Of a stretch of 28,184 nucleotides of DNA, positions 15,996 through 25,247 are shown one piece after another; positions within the stretch are counted from its first letter, which is position 1; each line of letters begins with the position of its first letter. This DNA comes from an uncultured Collinsella sp. (GTDB lineage Bacteria; Actinomycetota; Coriobacteriia; Coriobacteriales; Coriobacteriaceae), in NCBI GenBank assembly GCA_937981515.1, contig CALJNY010000032.1, positions 1 to 28,184 on the forward strand, in the 5' to 3' direction. Made by a program: the position numbers and the translations under genes. The notes beneath the pieces were generated by a model. It saw only the letters and a program-made list of their open reading frames with translations. It was not told the origin of the DNA and made no database searches.

Positions 15996-18296
15996 TTACT
16001 CGGCAGCGGCCTTGAACTTGTTGTAGTTGATCAGGCAGCCGGCCTTGACGATGGCACGCTCCTCTGCCGTCATATCGGCAATATAGAGCTCAATCTGTTC
16101 AACCGCACCGTCGGCGCGCACTACGTACGCGGCGATGTCCTTCAGGTCGCCGTCGAGCGCGGCGCGGATACCCGGCACAAAGACGTAGTCGCCTACCTCA
16201 AAGTTAGGCTCGGCCTCCATCTGGAAGGGCACCATGCCCCAGTTCATCACGTTGGAGCGATAGCGCTTGGTGGCGTACTCGTGGACGATGTTGGCCAGGC
16301 CGCCGATGACGCGCTGGCAGCTCGCAGCCTGCTCGCGGGCAGAACCGTCGCCGGGCTTCTTGGCATAGAGCATAGAGCCGTACTCGGTCGCCTTGGCATC
16401 GGCCGCGACGCCGGCGCCGGCCAGTGCCTCAAACACGCCGGCAAGCTCGACATCGAGCGCCGCCAGGTCGCCTGCGGCCTCGCCGGCCACGCGGCGCTTC
16501 TCCACGGCGTCGACTTCCTTGGAACGACCCACGTAGGCAGGGTCACGGCGGCTGAGCGTAAACTCGGCCAGGCCCAGCGGGTTGGAGCGGAAGGAACTCG
16601 TCTCACCCGAAGGAATGAGCTCGTCAGTCGTGGTGACCGGGTCCATGATCTTGGAGCACACCTTGAGCAGGATATCGTCGCCGAGAGGCTCCATCGCGGG
16701 CCACGGCTTGATGTTGGGGCCCTCGACCAGCTCGTCGGCAGGCTCCGCCTTGCCAAAGCCCCAGTACACGCGCTTTTTGTACGGCGCGTCGTCAAAGGTG
16801 TACTCGCAGGCCTCATCCCAAGTCTCCTCGGGCAGATCGGTCGCCGGCGTCAGGACGCCGCCGTTGGCAGCCGTCGCCGCAATGGAGCGAGCGTCCATCA
16901 GGGCCACGGCGCTCAGCTGGCCATTGCCCGGCTTGGAACCCTCGCGGTTGGGGAAGTTGCGCGTGGTGTGGCGGATGGACAGGCCGTTGTTGGCGGGTGT
17001 GTCGCCGGCGCCGAAGCACGGGCCGCAGAATGCCGTGCGCACGATCGCGCCGGCCTCCATAAGGTCGTAGATATAGCCGCGGCGTGTAAGCTCGAGTGCC
17101 ACGGGCTGGCTCGTGGGATAGACCGACAGCGAAAACTCGCCGCAGCCGGTGCTGGCGCCCTTGAGCACGCGGGCGGCCTGGACCACGGAGTCGTAGTTGC
17201 CTCCCGAGCAGCCGGCGATAACGCCCTGCTGCACGCGCAGCTTGCCGTCGACGATCTTGTCGAGCAGGCTAAAGTGCGTCTTGCCTTCGCCGATCTTGGC
17301 AGCCTCGAGCTCCACCTCATGCAGGATGTCCTCGAGGTTCTCGTTGAGCTCGTCGATCTCGAAGCCGTTGGAAGGATGGAACGGCAGCGCGATCATGGGC
17401 TTGATGCTCGACAGGTCAACCTCGACGCAGCCGTCGTAGTAGGCGACATCGGCGGGCTTGAGCTCGCGGTAGTCGTCGCCGCGGCCGTGCATGGTCAAAA
17501 ACGCGCGCGTGTCCTCGTCGGTGGCCCAGATGCTCGACAGGCAGGTGGTCTCGGTGGTCATGACATCGACGCCGTTACGGTAGTCGGTCGTCATGCTCGC
17601 GATGCCGGGGCCCACAAACTCCATGACCTTGTTCTTGACGTAGCCCTTGGCAAAGACCGCCTTGATGATGGCGAGCGCCACATCGTGCGGACCGACGCCG
17701 GGGCGCGGGGCGCCCGTGAGGTAGATGGCGACAACGCCGGGATAGGCAACATCGTAGGTGTCACGCAGCAGCTGCTTTGCCAGCTCGCCGCCGCCCTCGC
17801 CCACGGCCATGGTGCCCAAGGCGCCGTAGCGGGTGTGCGAGTCGGAGCCCAAGATCATCTTGCCGCAACCGGCGAAGTTCTCACGCATAAAGGAGTGGAT
17901 GACGGCGATGTGCGGCGGGACGAAGATGCCGCCGTACTTCTTGGCAGCCGAGAGACCGAAGACGTGGTCGTCCTCGTTGATGGTGCCGCCCACGGCGCAC
18001 AGCGAGTTATGGCAGTTGGTGAGCACGTAGGGCAGCGGGAACTGCTCCATGCCCGAGGCGCGCGCCGTCTGGATGATGCCGACAAAGGTGATGTCGTGGC
18101 TCGCCATGGCATCGAAGCGAATCTTGAGCGCCTCGGGGTTGCCGGACGTATTGTGTGCCTGGAGGATCGAATACGCGATGGTGCCACGCTTGGCATCCTC
18201 GGATGTCTGCGTAATACCGTGCTCGGCAGCCTCGGCCGCAGGCACAATCTCACTGCCGCCGCGCAGGTAGATGCCGTCCTCGTACAGCTTAACCAT
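15996..18296 (-). CDS. Aconitase-family hydratase
   Basis: Single-chain [4Fe-4S] hydro-lyase of 766 residues, probably converting citrate to isocitrate or acting on a related substrate. Cluster cysteines: Cys363 in IAGCSGG and Cys424/Cys427 in CGPC, as in aconitases. The sequence [10 protein letters not shown] (445-454) matches the aconitase substrate-binding NRNF region. The swivel domain includes [16 protein letters not shown] and, near the end, [12 protein letters not shown] recall close relatives in clostridia annotated simply as hydratase, starting MVKLY; E. coli YbhJ is a related uncharacterised type. ATG at 18296 follows GGGAGA by 5 nt; the open frame to 18476 has no such support and covers leader hairpins. 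No citrate synthase or isocitrate dehydrogenase gene adjoins it, so the exact substrate is open. Confidence 0.9.
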   Translation of the reverse strand: MVKLYEDGIYLRGGSEIVPAAEAAEHGITQTSEDAKRGTIAYSILQAHNTSGNPEALKIRFDAMASHDITFVGIIQTARASGMEQFPLPYVLTNCHNSLCAVGGTINEDDHVFGLSAAKKYGGIFVPPHIAVIHSFMRENFAGCGKMILGSDSHTRYGALGTMAVGEGGGELAKQLLRDTYDVAYPGVVAIYLTGAPRPGVGPHDVALAIIKAVFAKGYVKNKVMEFVGPGIASMTTDYRNGVDVMTTETTCLSSIWATDEDTRAFLTMHGRGDDYRELKPADVAYYDGCVEVDLSSIKPMIALPFHPSNGFEIDELNENLEDILHEVELEAAKIGEGKTHFSLLDKIVDGKLRVQQGVIAGCSGGNYDSVVQAARVLKGASTGCGEFSLSVYPTSQPVALELTRRGYIYDLMEAGAIVRTAFCGPCFGAGDTPANNGLSIRHTTRNFPNREGSKPGNGQLSAVALMDARSIAATAANGGVLTPATDLPEETWDEACEYTFDDAPYKKRVYWGFGKAEPADELVEGPNIKPWPAMEPLGDDILLKVCSKIMDPVTTTDELIPSGETSSFRSNPLGLAEFTLSRRDPAYVGRSKEVDAVEKRRVAGEAAGDLAALDVELAGVFEALAGAGVAADAKATEYGSMLYAKKPGDGSAREQAASCQRVIGGLANIVHEYATKRYRSNVMNWGMVPFQMEAEPNFEVGDYVFVPGIRAALDGDLKDIAAYVVRADGAVEQIELYIADMTAEERAIVKAGCLINYNKFKAAAE

Positions 18297-18311
18297 ACTG
18301 TCTCCCACTCT

Positions 18312-18328
18312 GCCCGAAAGGCTCGGGC
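18312..18328 (-). promoter_or_regulatory. Leader hairpin of the hydratase gene
   Basis: GCCCGA (18312-18317) pairs perfectly with TCGGGC (18323-18328) around a 5-nt loop, 16 nt upstream of the start codon and close to the ribosome site. Confidence 0.4.
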
Positions 18329-18396
18329 GCATAGCATACATTCGTTCAATATCGTGCCATAGAACAGTTGCGAGTGGGTTACGAATCTGCACGTTC

Positions 18397-18414
18397 ACTT
18401 TATCTCGGTAAAGT
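18397..18414. promoter_or_regulatory. Candidate operator upstream of the hydratase gene
   Basis: ACTTTA-N6-TAAAGT, about 100 bp upstream of the start codon in otherwise GC-rich DNA. The size and symmetry suit a dimeric repressor site, but there is only one copy in the window and the regulator is unknown. Confidence 0.35.
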
Positions 18415-18469
18415 AAAGGACGAGTCCGGCGTAAACCGGCAGATTTGGTGCAAGAGTGTCCCTTTCGGC

Positions 18470-18498
18470 TAGTCATTTAAGAACGTCCCCAATGACTA
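18470..18498. repeat. Single copy of the GGGGACGTTCTTA repeat
   Basis: TAGTCATT (18470-18477) and AATGACTA (18491-18498) are perfect arms around TAAGAACGTCCCC, the reverse complement of the core in the 2047-2129 array. Confidence 0.8.
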
Positions 18499-18534
18499 CC
18501 CATAACAACGCCGATGTTTAGGCGCGGACAGCGA

Positions 18535-18633
18535 AAGCCCGCCAGAGCGAGCAAGGTGCCTTGAAACGAGGCGGCATTGACCTTCTGGTCATGCCGCCGA
18601 AGTTGAAAGGCAGATTGCCGCTCTGACGGGCTT
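18535..18633. ncRNA. Candidate structured RNA or hairpin element of about 99 nt
   Basis: Outer arms AAGCCCGCCAGAGCG (18535-18549) and CGCTCTGACGGGCTT (18619-18633) match at 14 of 15 positions. Inner arms GGCGGCATTGACC (18570-18582) and GGTCATGCCGCC (18587-18598) pair with one bulged T around loop TTCT. Between them TGCCTT (18557-18562) can pair with AAGGCA (18607-18612). The whole folds as one long interrupted rod, with unpaired GAAACGA opposite GAAGTTG. Strand and promoter are unknown. It could be a small RNA, a mobile miniature element or a processed 3' region; no coding frame explains it. Confidence 0.45.
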
Positions 18634-18646
18634 GCAGCGTCAACTG

Positions 18647-18674
18647 GTTACGCGGTTTGGTAAAACCGCGTAAC
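18647..18674 (-). terminator. Hairpin at the end of the heat-shock operon
   Basis: GTTACGCGGTTT (18647-18658) pairs perfectly with AAACCGCGTAAC (18663-18674) around GGTA. It overlaps the last base of the hspR stop codon. There is no T run, so it may stabilise the 3' end or be another dispersed repeat rather than a classic terminator. Confidence 0.55.
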
Positions 18675-19090
18675 TACAAATCTCCGCCGGCGCCCAAAAG
18701 CTTGCGCATGACTTGCTCGGGGTTGACTGAGCCGTCGCGCGGGGCCAGGGCGGTGATCTTCTTCTGCATCTTGTACTCGTGCAGCTCGTCCTCGAGCTGG
18801 CGCACGCGAGCACGGAGTTTTTCGTTCTCGCGCTCTCGCTCCTCGGCACGCTCCTTCATATCGAGGATACGCACCACGCCGGCAAGGTTGATGCCCTCGT
18901 CGGTCAGCTGGTTGATGAGCTCCAGGCGCTCGATATCGGCGCGCGAATACAGACGCGTGTTGCCGCCCGAGCGCTGGGGATTCACCAGGCCCTTGGACTC
19001 GTAGACGCGCAGAGTCTGCGGATGCATGCCGGTCAGCTCGGCCGCCACGCTGATCATGTACAGCGGTTTGTTCCTATTGTCCTCGGCCAT
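18674..19090 (-). CDS. hspR: Heat-shock repressor HspR (MerR family)
   Basis: 138-residue transcriptional repressor of the dnaK operon and clpB in actinobacteria; it needs DnaK as co-repressor, which links chaperone supply to expression. The MerR-type winged helix spans about 10-75 (MISVAAELTGMHPQTLRVYE, then GLVNPQRSGGNTRLYSRADIERL), followed by a charged coiled coil (about 85-112). The C-terminus lacks an effector domain, as in HspR. It is last in dnaK-grpE-dnaJ-hspR, 72 bp behind dnaJ. The probable operators are the matching palindromes upstream of clpB and dnaK. Confidence 0.93.
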   Translation of the reverse strand: MAEDNRNKPLYMISVAAELTGMHPQTLRVYESKGLVNPQRSGGNTRLYSRADIERLELINQLTDEGINLAGVVRILDMKERAEERERENEKLRARVRQLEDELHEYKMQKKITALAPRDGSVNPEQVMRKLLGAGGDL

Positions 19091-19162
19091 GCTACCTGAC
19101 CCCTTTCCGTCTCGTTATCGTCCATCATAAGCCCGCGGGCGCGGGCGTGCGCCACGACCGCC

Positions 19163-20122
19163 CTAGTACGTCGCCTTGTAACGGTTGACCTTCTCGCGGT
19201 AGTCGCGCGTGTCGGCCTCGCGCAGCTTGGTCATGGCATCGTGCTCGTCGTCGGACAGACTCGTGGGAACCTGCACCTTGATCTCGACAAGCAGCGCACC
19301 GGTGCGCCCGCGATGCTTAACGTCGGGCGCGCCCATTTCTTTAAAGCGGAACTTCTTGCCCGTCTGGGTGCCCGCGGGCACCTTCAGACGAACCGTCGCA
19401 CCGCCGGGCGTCGGCACGTCCACCGTGCAGCCGAGCGCCGCCTCGTAGACCGAGACCGGTACCTCCATGGTCACGTCAGCACCTTTACGCTTAAACAGCG
19501 GATGCTCCTCCACGTGCGTGGTCACGACCAGGTCGCCGCGCTCGCCGCCGGCAACGCCGTACTCGCCGCGACGCTTGTAACGCAGCTTGCCGCCGTCGAC
19601 CGCGCCCGCAGGCACCGAGACCGTAATGGTCTGCTGCTCGCCTGTCGAGGGAATGCGATAGGTGACCTTGTGTGTCACGCCGCGAAACGCGTCCTCAGCC
19701 GTCACATCGACGGTCAGCGACAGGTCGCCGCCCTTGCGAGCACGGCTGCGGCCCGCGCCGGCATTACCAGCAGCCCCGGCAAAGCCCGAGCCCCAATCGC
19801 TGCCCCAGGCGCCGTTGCCGCTAAAGATGCTGTCGAAGATATCGCCCCAGCCACTGGCGCCCGCGCCGGCACCGTAGCCGCCGCCATACGCGCCGCCCGC
19901 GCCCGGCATGCCGCCAAACATGAGCATCTGGTCGTACTCTTTGCGCTTCTTCTCGTCCGAAAGCGTTTCGTAGGCCTCGCTGATCTCCTTGAACTTGGCC
20001 TCGTCGCCGCCGGCATCGGGGTGATATTTTTGCGCGAGCTTGCGAAACGCGCTCTTGATCTCTTTGTCGGAGGCGCTCTTGGATACGCCCAGGATGTCAT
20101 AGAAGGTTTTGCCTGCAGCCAT
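19163..20122 (-). CDS. dnaJ: DnaJ-family co-chaperone without zinc finger (class II/CbpA-like)
   Basis: 319-residue J-domain protein that stimulates DnaK ATPase activity and delivers clients. The J domain (about 6-70) carries the essential HPD at 34-36. A Gly/Ala-rich linker follows (about 72-135), and then the two beta-barrel C-terminal substrate-binding domains. The four CxxCxGxG zinc motifs of class I DnaJ are absent; only one cysteine was noticed (LGCTVDV). The start is ATG at 20122 after GAGGAG; the frame is open upstream to 20155 but those codons lack support. It lies 108 bp behind grpE across a strong hairpin, so its expression may be reduced or separate from dnaK-grpE. Confidence 0.92.
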   Translation of the reverse strand: MAAGKTFYDILGVSKSASDKEIKSAFRKLAQKYHPDAGGDEAKFKEISEAYETLSDEKKRKEYDQMLMFGGMPGAGGAYGGGYGAGAGASGWGDIFDSIFSGNGAWGSDWGSGFAGAAGNAGAGRSRARKGGDLSLTVDVTAEDAFRGVTHKVTYRIPSTGEQQTITVSVPAGAVDGGKLRYKRRGEYGVAGGERGDLVVTTHVEEHPLFKRKGADVTMEVPVSVYEAALGCTVDVPTPGGATVRLKVPAGTQTGKKFRFKEMGAPDVKHRGRTGALLVEIKVQVPTSLSDDEHDAMTKLREADTRDYREKVNRYKATY

Positions 20123-20194
20123 CGTAGCTCCTCTCCTGTTACGTCCGCCGTCCATGCAGACGACGGCTCATGCTTTCATATGGCACTAGGCCAG

Positions 20195-20224
20195 AAAGGG
20201 CCCCGGGTGTTGCCCCGGGGCCCT
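20195..20224 (-). terminator. Strong hairpin between grpE and dnaJ
   Basis: AAGGGCCCCGGG (20195-20206) pairs perfectly with CCCGGGGCCCTT (20213-20224) around a 6-nt loop. On the minus strand it is followed by TCT rather than a long T run. It probably acts as a partial terminator or processing/stability element that splits dnaK-grpE from dnaJ-hspR. Confidence 0.65.
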
Positions 20225-20230
20225 TCTCAA

Positions 20231-21073
20231 TTACTCCTCGGTGCTCTCGGCCGTATCGGCCGTAGCATCCTCGGGCGCCGCTTCGGGCTCCGGTGCGGGG
20301 CGCTTCTCGCCACCGTAGGTCACCGTCACCATCGCGGAACGCAGGATGCGATCCGCCATGCGGTAGCCCTTCTGGTACACATCGTTGACGGTCTCGTCGT
20401 ACTGCGATGCGTCCTCGACGCGACCCACGGCCTGGTGCTCGAGCGGATCGAACGCCTCGCCCTTGGGATCGATGGGCTCAACACCCTCGTGCGCAAACAC
20501 GTCGAGCAGCTTGGCATGCACCGCGTCAACGCCATCGACGAACTGCTTAAAGTCGTCGGAAAGCTCTTGGCTGCGGGCATGGTCGATCGCGCGCTCGATA
20601 TCGTCGATCACCGGCAACAGCGCAGTGACAAGCTTCTCGGTCGCGCGCTCGCGCTCGGCAATGCGCTCGTTGGCGGTGCGGCGACGGAAGTTCTCCCAGT
20701 CGGCCTGCAGACGAGCGGTGCGCTCGGTGGCGTCCTTTGCCTTGTCCTCGGCGGCCTTCTGAGCCTCTGCCGCAGCATCGAGCTCGTTGCGCACGTCGGC
20801 AAGCTCCTTTTGGGCCTGCTCGAACTTGAGCTTAAAGTCGTTGTCGGCGGCTTCCTCACCGGCGCGGATAGCGGCTTCCACCATCTCGTCCTCGGTCATC
20901 GTCGCCTCCTTGTTGGAATCCTCTACCTGGTTCTCGGCAGCCTCGGCGGCCGGGGCCTCGTTGGCCTCGGTATCGTCGACGGCCTCTACGGGAATCTTCA
21001 CGTCCTTCTCCTCAGAGTCAACGGGGGCGGCGCCAGCGGCGGCCGCCTCCGTGCGAGCTTTACGGGCGGACAT
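20231..21073 (-). CDS. grpE: Nucleotide exchange factor GrpE
   Basis: 280-residue dimeric exchange factor that releases ADP from DnaK. An acidic, alanine-rich N-terminal tail (about 1-75) precedes a long coiled coil (about 78-150) containing the family pattern LQADWENFRRRTANE, then the C-terminal beta domain (GYRMADRILRSAMVTV). An additional acidic tail closes the protein. Both tails make it longer than E. coli GrpE (197 residues). ATG at 21073 lies 2 bp behind the dnaK stop codon, so translation is probably coupled. Confidence 0.95.
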   Translation of the reverse strand: MSARKARTEAAAAGAAPVDSEEKDVKIPVEAVDDTEANEAPAAEAAENQVEDSNKEATMTEDEMVEAAIRAGEEAADNDFKLKFEQAQKELADVRNELDAAAEAQKAAEDKAKDATERTARLQADWENFRRRTANERIAERERATEKLVTALLPVIDDIERAIDHARSQELSDDFKQFVDGVDAVHAKLLDVFAHEGVEPIDPKGEAFDPLEHQAVGRVEDASQYDETVNDVYQKGYRMADRILRSAMVTVTYGGEKRPAPEPEAAPEDATADTAESTEE

Positions 21074-21075
21074 GA

Positions 21076-22968
<1,893 letters not shown>

Positions 22969-22995
22969 TAGAAATTCCCTCTCTCTTGTGCGTTC

Positions 22996-23025
22996 GCGCC
23001 GCCTCGGCGGTCTGCCGCGCGGCGC
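22996..23025 (-). promoter_or_regulatory. GC-rich leader hairpin of dnaK
   Basis: GCGCCGC (22996-23002) pairs with GCGGCGC (23019-23025), and inside it GCGG pairs with CCGC around TCTG. It lies about 28 nt upstream of the start codon, in the same relative place as the clpB leader hairpin. Confidence 0.4.
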
Positions 23026-23077
23026 TTCGGCTTGTCTTTCAGGATGTAGTGTATCCCCTTATGGGCCGGAATATACA

Positions 23078-23104
23078 AAATCTAAGTCAATTCATATAAG
23101 ATTT
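23078..23104. promoter_or_regulatory. Probable HspR operator upstream of dnaK
   Basis: AAATCT-N15-AGATTT, with AAGTC after the first arm, matching the clpB site in arms and spacing. A TATATT -10-like box lies just downstream on the minus strand (23076-23071), so bound HspR would cover the -35 region. Confidence 0.75.
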
Positions 23105-23262
23105 CTTATTGCTGAGAGTTTAGGTTCTTAAATGCGCAGGTAGATGCGCTGATTGAGTTCTCGACAAATCTATCGAGATCTATGTAGAGATGGCTGAGGT
23201 TTGGGTCCGGGGGCGCCTGGGGCTGCCTTACGGAAAGCTCGTCCCGGTTTGAGCGTGGATTC

Positions 23263-23313
23263 CGGGCCGCAGTTTCCGTCTGAAGACTCAACCGGAAACT
23301 GCGACCCGTTTTT
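23263..23313 (+). terminator. Terminator-like hairpin with no gene in front of it
   Basis: CGGGCCGCAGTTTCCG (23263-23278) pairs with CGGAAACTGCGACCCG (23293-23308), one mismatch, followed by five T. The 594-bp gap from 22969 to 23563 otherwise holds the dnaK regulatory sites and the ferredoxin promoter; no convincing gene was found. It may end a small plus-strand RNA, or be another palindromic repeat. Confidence 0.55.
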
Positions 23314-23474
23314 CGGCCAAATAACGGGATGCTCTTTCCGCAGGCGCACTCAATAGCTCAGTAATTCAAGTCACCTTTAGCTAACATTTGCGCAGCTCAA
23401 CGGCCCCACCTGCGTGTTTTTTAGTAAACCTTGGCATACTCGGCGAACGGTATGAAGATGCCGGCCAGAGGGTA

Positions 23475-23502
23475 TTGCAAACGGTCGCTCCCGTGGTATG
23501 TT
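23475..23502 (+). promoter_or_regulatory. Possible promoter of the ferredoxin gene
   Basis: TTGCAA (23475-23480) and TATGTT (23497-23502) with a 16-bp spacer, 61 bp upstream of the ferredoxin ATG. The match is moderate. Confidence 0.4.
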
Positions 23503-23563
23503 TTTGCCCGAATCAAACCGGCGCGCATCGCCTGTAGCGTCGGTCAACAGAGAGGAAACTACC

Positions 23564-23749
23564 ATGGCTCATCCCGTAATTGATGCCGACGAGTGCATCG
23601 CTTGTGGCGTTTGCGTCGACTCCTGCCCCGCTGGCGTCCTGGATCTCCATGACGTCGCTACCGTCGCTGACTAGGACTCCTGCGTCGCCTGTGGCGCTTG
23701 CCAGGACGCTTGCCCCGCCGGCGCGATCACCGAGATCGTCGAGGAGTAA
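23564..23749 (+). pseudogene. 2[4Fe-4S] ferredoxin interrupted by an in-frame TAG
   Basis: Without the interruption this would be a 61-residue clostridial-type ferredoxin, a small soluble electron carrier. It starts MAHPVIDADE, has cluster motif one (Cys11, 14, 17, 21), then TAG at codon 37 (23672-23674), then motif two (Cys40, 43, 46, 50) and TAA at 23747. Reading frame, spacing and motif symmetry are intact on both sides, so a single base change (for example GAG to TAG) is the simplest cause. GAGAGG 8 nt before the ATG and the terminator behind suggest it was recently, or still is, expressed. Alternatives are sequencing error, readthrough, or two short polypeptides. A 36-residue product would keep only one motif. 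Confidence 0.85.
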
Positions 23750-23790
23750 CAATTCCCCCACTTGCACACTCAAAAGTACACCGTGCGCAA

Positions 23791-23828
23791 AAAAGGAGGC
23801 CTCCGCATCGCCGCGGAGGCCTCCTTTT
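23791..23828. terminator. Bidirectional terminator between the ferredoxin and niaR
   Basis: AAAAGGAGGCCTCCGC (23791-23806) pairs perfectly with GCGGAGGCCTCCTTTT (23813-23828) around a 6-nt loop, with T runs on both strands. It serves the plus-strand ferredoxin and the minus-strand nad operon. Confidence 0.92.
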
Positions 23829-23838
23829 GCATTCGTTA

Positions 23839-24384
23839 CTAGGACAGATCATCCTCGTAGGGCATCAGGTCTGCCAGATAGCCCTTCTCCTTGAGCATGG
23901 CCTCGATCTCGTCGAGGGTTTGCTCGTCCTCTGCCGCAATGCGATGGAAGTGATAGCCGCTCGTCACCGTTAGGAGCGGAAAGCTCTTGCCGCTCTCGAT
24001 ATCGTGCAGGTAGCGCTCAACATCTCGACGATTGCGAATGTCCAGGTCGGCCGTGATCTTACCGTACACGCGGTGATTGACGATCACGTTGAGCACGGCG
24101 CCGCCGGCGTCGACGATGCTCGTGAGCTCATCGCCTGCCTGCTCCACGCTGTGGCGAACCTTGACCAAGCGCGTGGGCACGGCGGGGCTGCTGGGGGCCT
24201 CCTGCAGCACATAACCACGGTTGGTTGCCACGACATCGTGCCCATCGGCACGCAGCAGGGCAATATCCTGAACCACGATCTGACGGCTCACGCCAACCTC
24301 GCGGGCAAGTGCGCTGCCCGAAACGGGCTCCTTGGCCACCTCGAGCACGTCCATGATGGCACGGCGACGCTCGCGGGCGTTCAT
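23839..24384 (-). CDS. niaR: Niacin-responsive repressor NiaR (HTH_11-3H)
   Basis: 181-residue repressor of NAD synthesis genes; the co-repressor in characterised relatives is nicotinic acid. An N-terminal winged helix (about 5-60, GSALAREVGVSRQIVVQDI) is followed by the 3H domain, named for conserved histidines: here RHSVEQAGDE (His78), VNHRVYG (His104) and SGYHFH (His145, His147), which form the metal/ligand site. Its ATG overlaps the nadC stop by one base (TAATG), indicating translational coupling. Its probable target is the large palindrome at the nadA promoter. Confidence 0.93.
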   Translation of the reverse strand: MNARERRRAIMDVLEVAKEPVSGSALAREVGVSRQIVVQDIALLRADGHDVVATNRGYVLQEAPSSPAVPTRLVKVRHSVEQAGDELTSIVDAGGAVLNVIVNHRVYGKITADLDIRNRRDVERYLHDIESGKSFPLLTVTSGYHFHRIAAEDEQTLDEIEAMLKEKGYLADLMPYEDDLS

Positions 24385-25244
24385 TATTTACCGTCCAGCA
24401 GACGCAGGTGCTTAAGCGAGAGGTCGAGGATCGGGGCGGAGTGTGTCAGCGCGCCCGAGCTAATAAAGTCGACGCCCAGATCGGCCAGGGCGCGGATATT
24501 GCTGGCATCCACATTGCCCGAGCACTCGGTCTTGGCGCGGCCGGCGATAAGCTCAATCGCGGCAGCCATATCGTCGTGGGTCATGTTGTCGAACATGATG
24601 ATGTCGGCGCCGGCCTCCACAGCCTCGCGCACCATGTCCAAGTTCTCGCACTCGATCTCGACCGTCGCGGTAAACGATGCATGGGCGCGTGCCATCTCGA
24701 TCGCACGCGTCACACCACCGGCGGCGTCGATATGGTTGTCCTTGAGCATGACGGCCGTCGACAGGTTGTAGCGGTGGTTGCTGCCGCCACCGATCTCAAC
24801 CGCGGCCTTCTCGAAGACGCGCATGCCCGGCGTGGTCTTGCGCGTGTCGACGAGCACGGTCTTGGTGCCCTCGAGCGCAGCCGCCATCCGATGCGTGTAA
24901 GTAGCGATGCCGCTCATGCGCTGCAGATAGTTGAGCGCCACGCGCTCGCCCGAAAGCAGCACGCGAGCGTCGCCGCGCACCTGGCCCACGTGGTCGCCGG
25001 CGTGCACCTCGTCACCGTCGACGACATCAAACAGCACCGAGCTCTGCGAATCCAGCAGCTCAAAGGTGCGAGCGAACACATCCAGGCCGGCGATGATGCC
25101 GTCGGCCTTGGCGATGAGCTCCACCGTGGCGGGGCGCGCCGTGGGGCACACGCTCGCCGTGCTCACGTCCTCAAAGGTAATGTCCTCGCGCAGGGCCTGC
25201 AGAATTAGATCATCGACGACGAGCTTCATGGTAATGGGATTCAT
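24384..25244 (-). CDS. nadC: Nicotinate-nucleotide pyrophosphorylase (quinolinate phosphoribosyltransferase)
   Basis: Joins quinolinate and PRPP to give nicotinate mononucleotide, CO2 and pyrophosphate, the third step of NAD synthesis. 286 residues, the usual length. Conserved segments: LNYLQRMSGIAT (104-115), DTRKTTPGMR (133-142, PRPP and quinolinate contacts), GGGSNHR (152-158), and EIECENL of the barrel (about 196-202). ATG at 25244 lies 3 bp behind the nadB stop and has GGAGG 8 nt upstream inside nadB. Confidence 0.96.
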   Translation of the reverse strand: MNPITMKLVVDDLILQALREDITFEDVSTASVCPTARPATVELIAKADGIIAGLDVFARTFELLDSQSSVLFDVVDGDEVHAGDHVGQVRGDARVLLSGERVALNYLQRMSGIATYTHRMAAALEGTKTVLVDTRKTTPGMRVFEKAAVEIGGGSNHRYNLSTAVMLKDNHIDAAGGVTRAIEMARAHASFTATVEIECENLDMVREAVEAGADIIMFDNMTHDDMAAAIELIAGRAKTECSGNVDASNIRALADLGVDFISSGALTHSAPILDLSLKHLRLLDGK

Positions 25245-25247
25245 GGT

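Noticed and set aside
18297..18476. 60-residue N-terminal extension of the hydratase
   Set aside because: The extension has no ribosome site, contains a leader hairpin and a palindrome, and family members begin MVKLY at the chosen ATG.
23106..23291. 61-codon minus-strand frame upstream of dnaK
   Set aside because: Its composition is not protein-like, it has no ribosome site and it overlaps the terminator-like hairpin.
23672..23674. Pyrrolysine or selenocysteine recoding of the ferredoxin stop
   Set aside because: Selenocysteine uses TGA, not TAG. Nothing in the window indicates pyrrolysine machinery, and a linker residue of a ferredoxin is not a known site for it. A simple mutation or sequence error is more likely.
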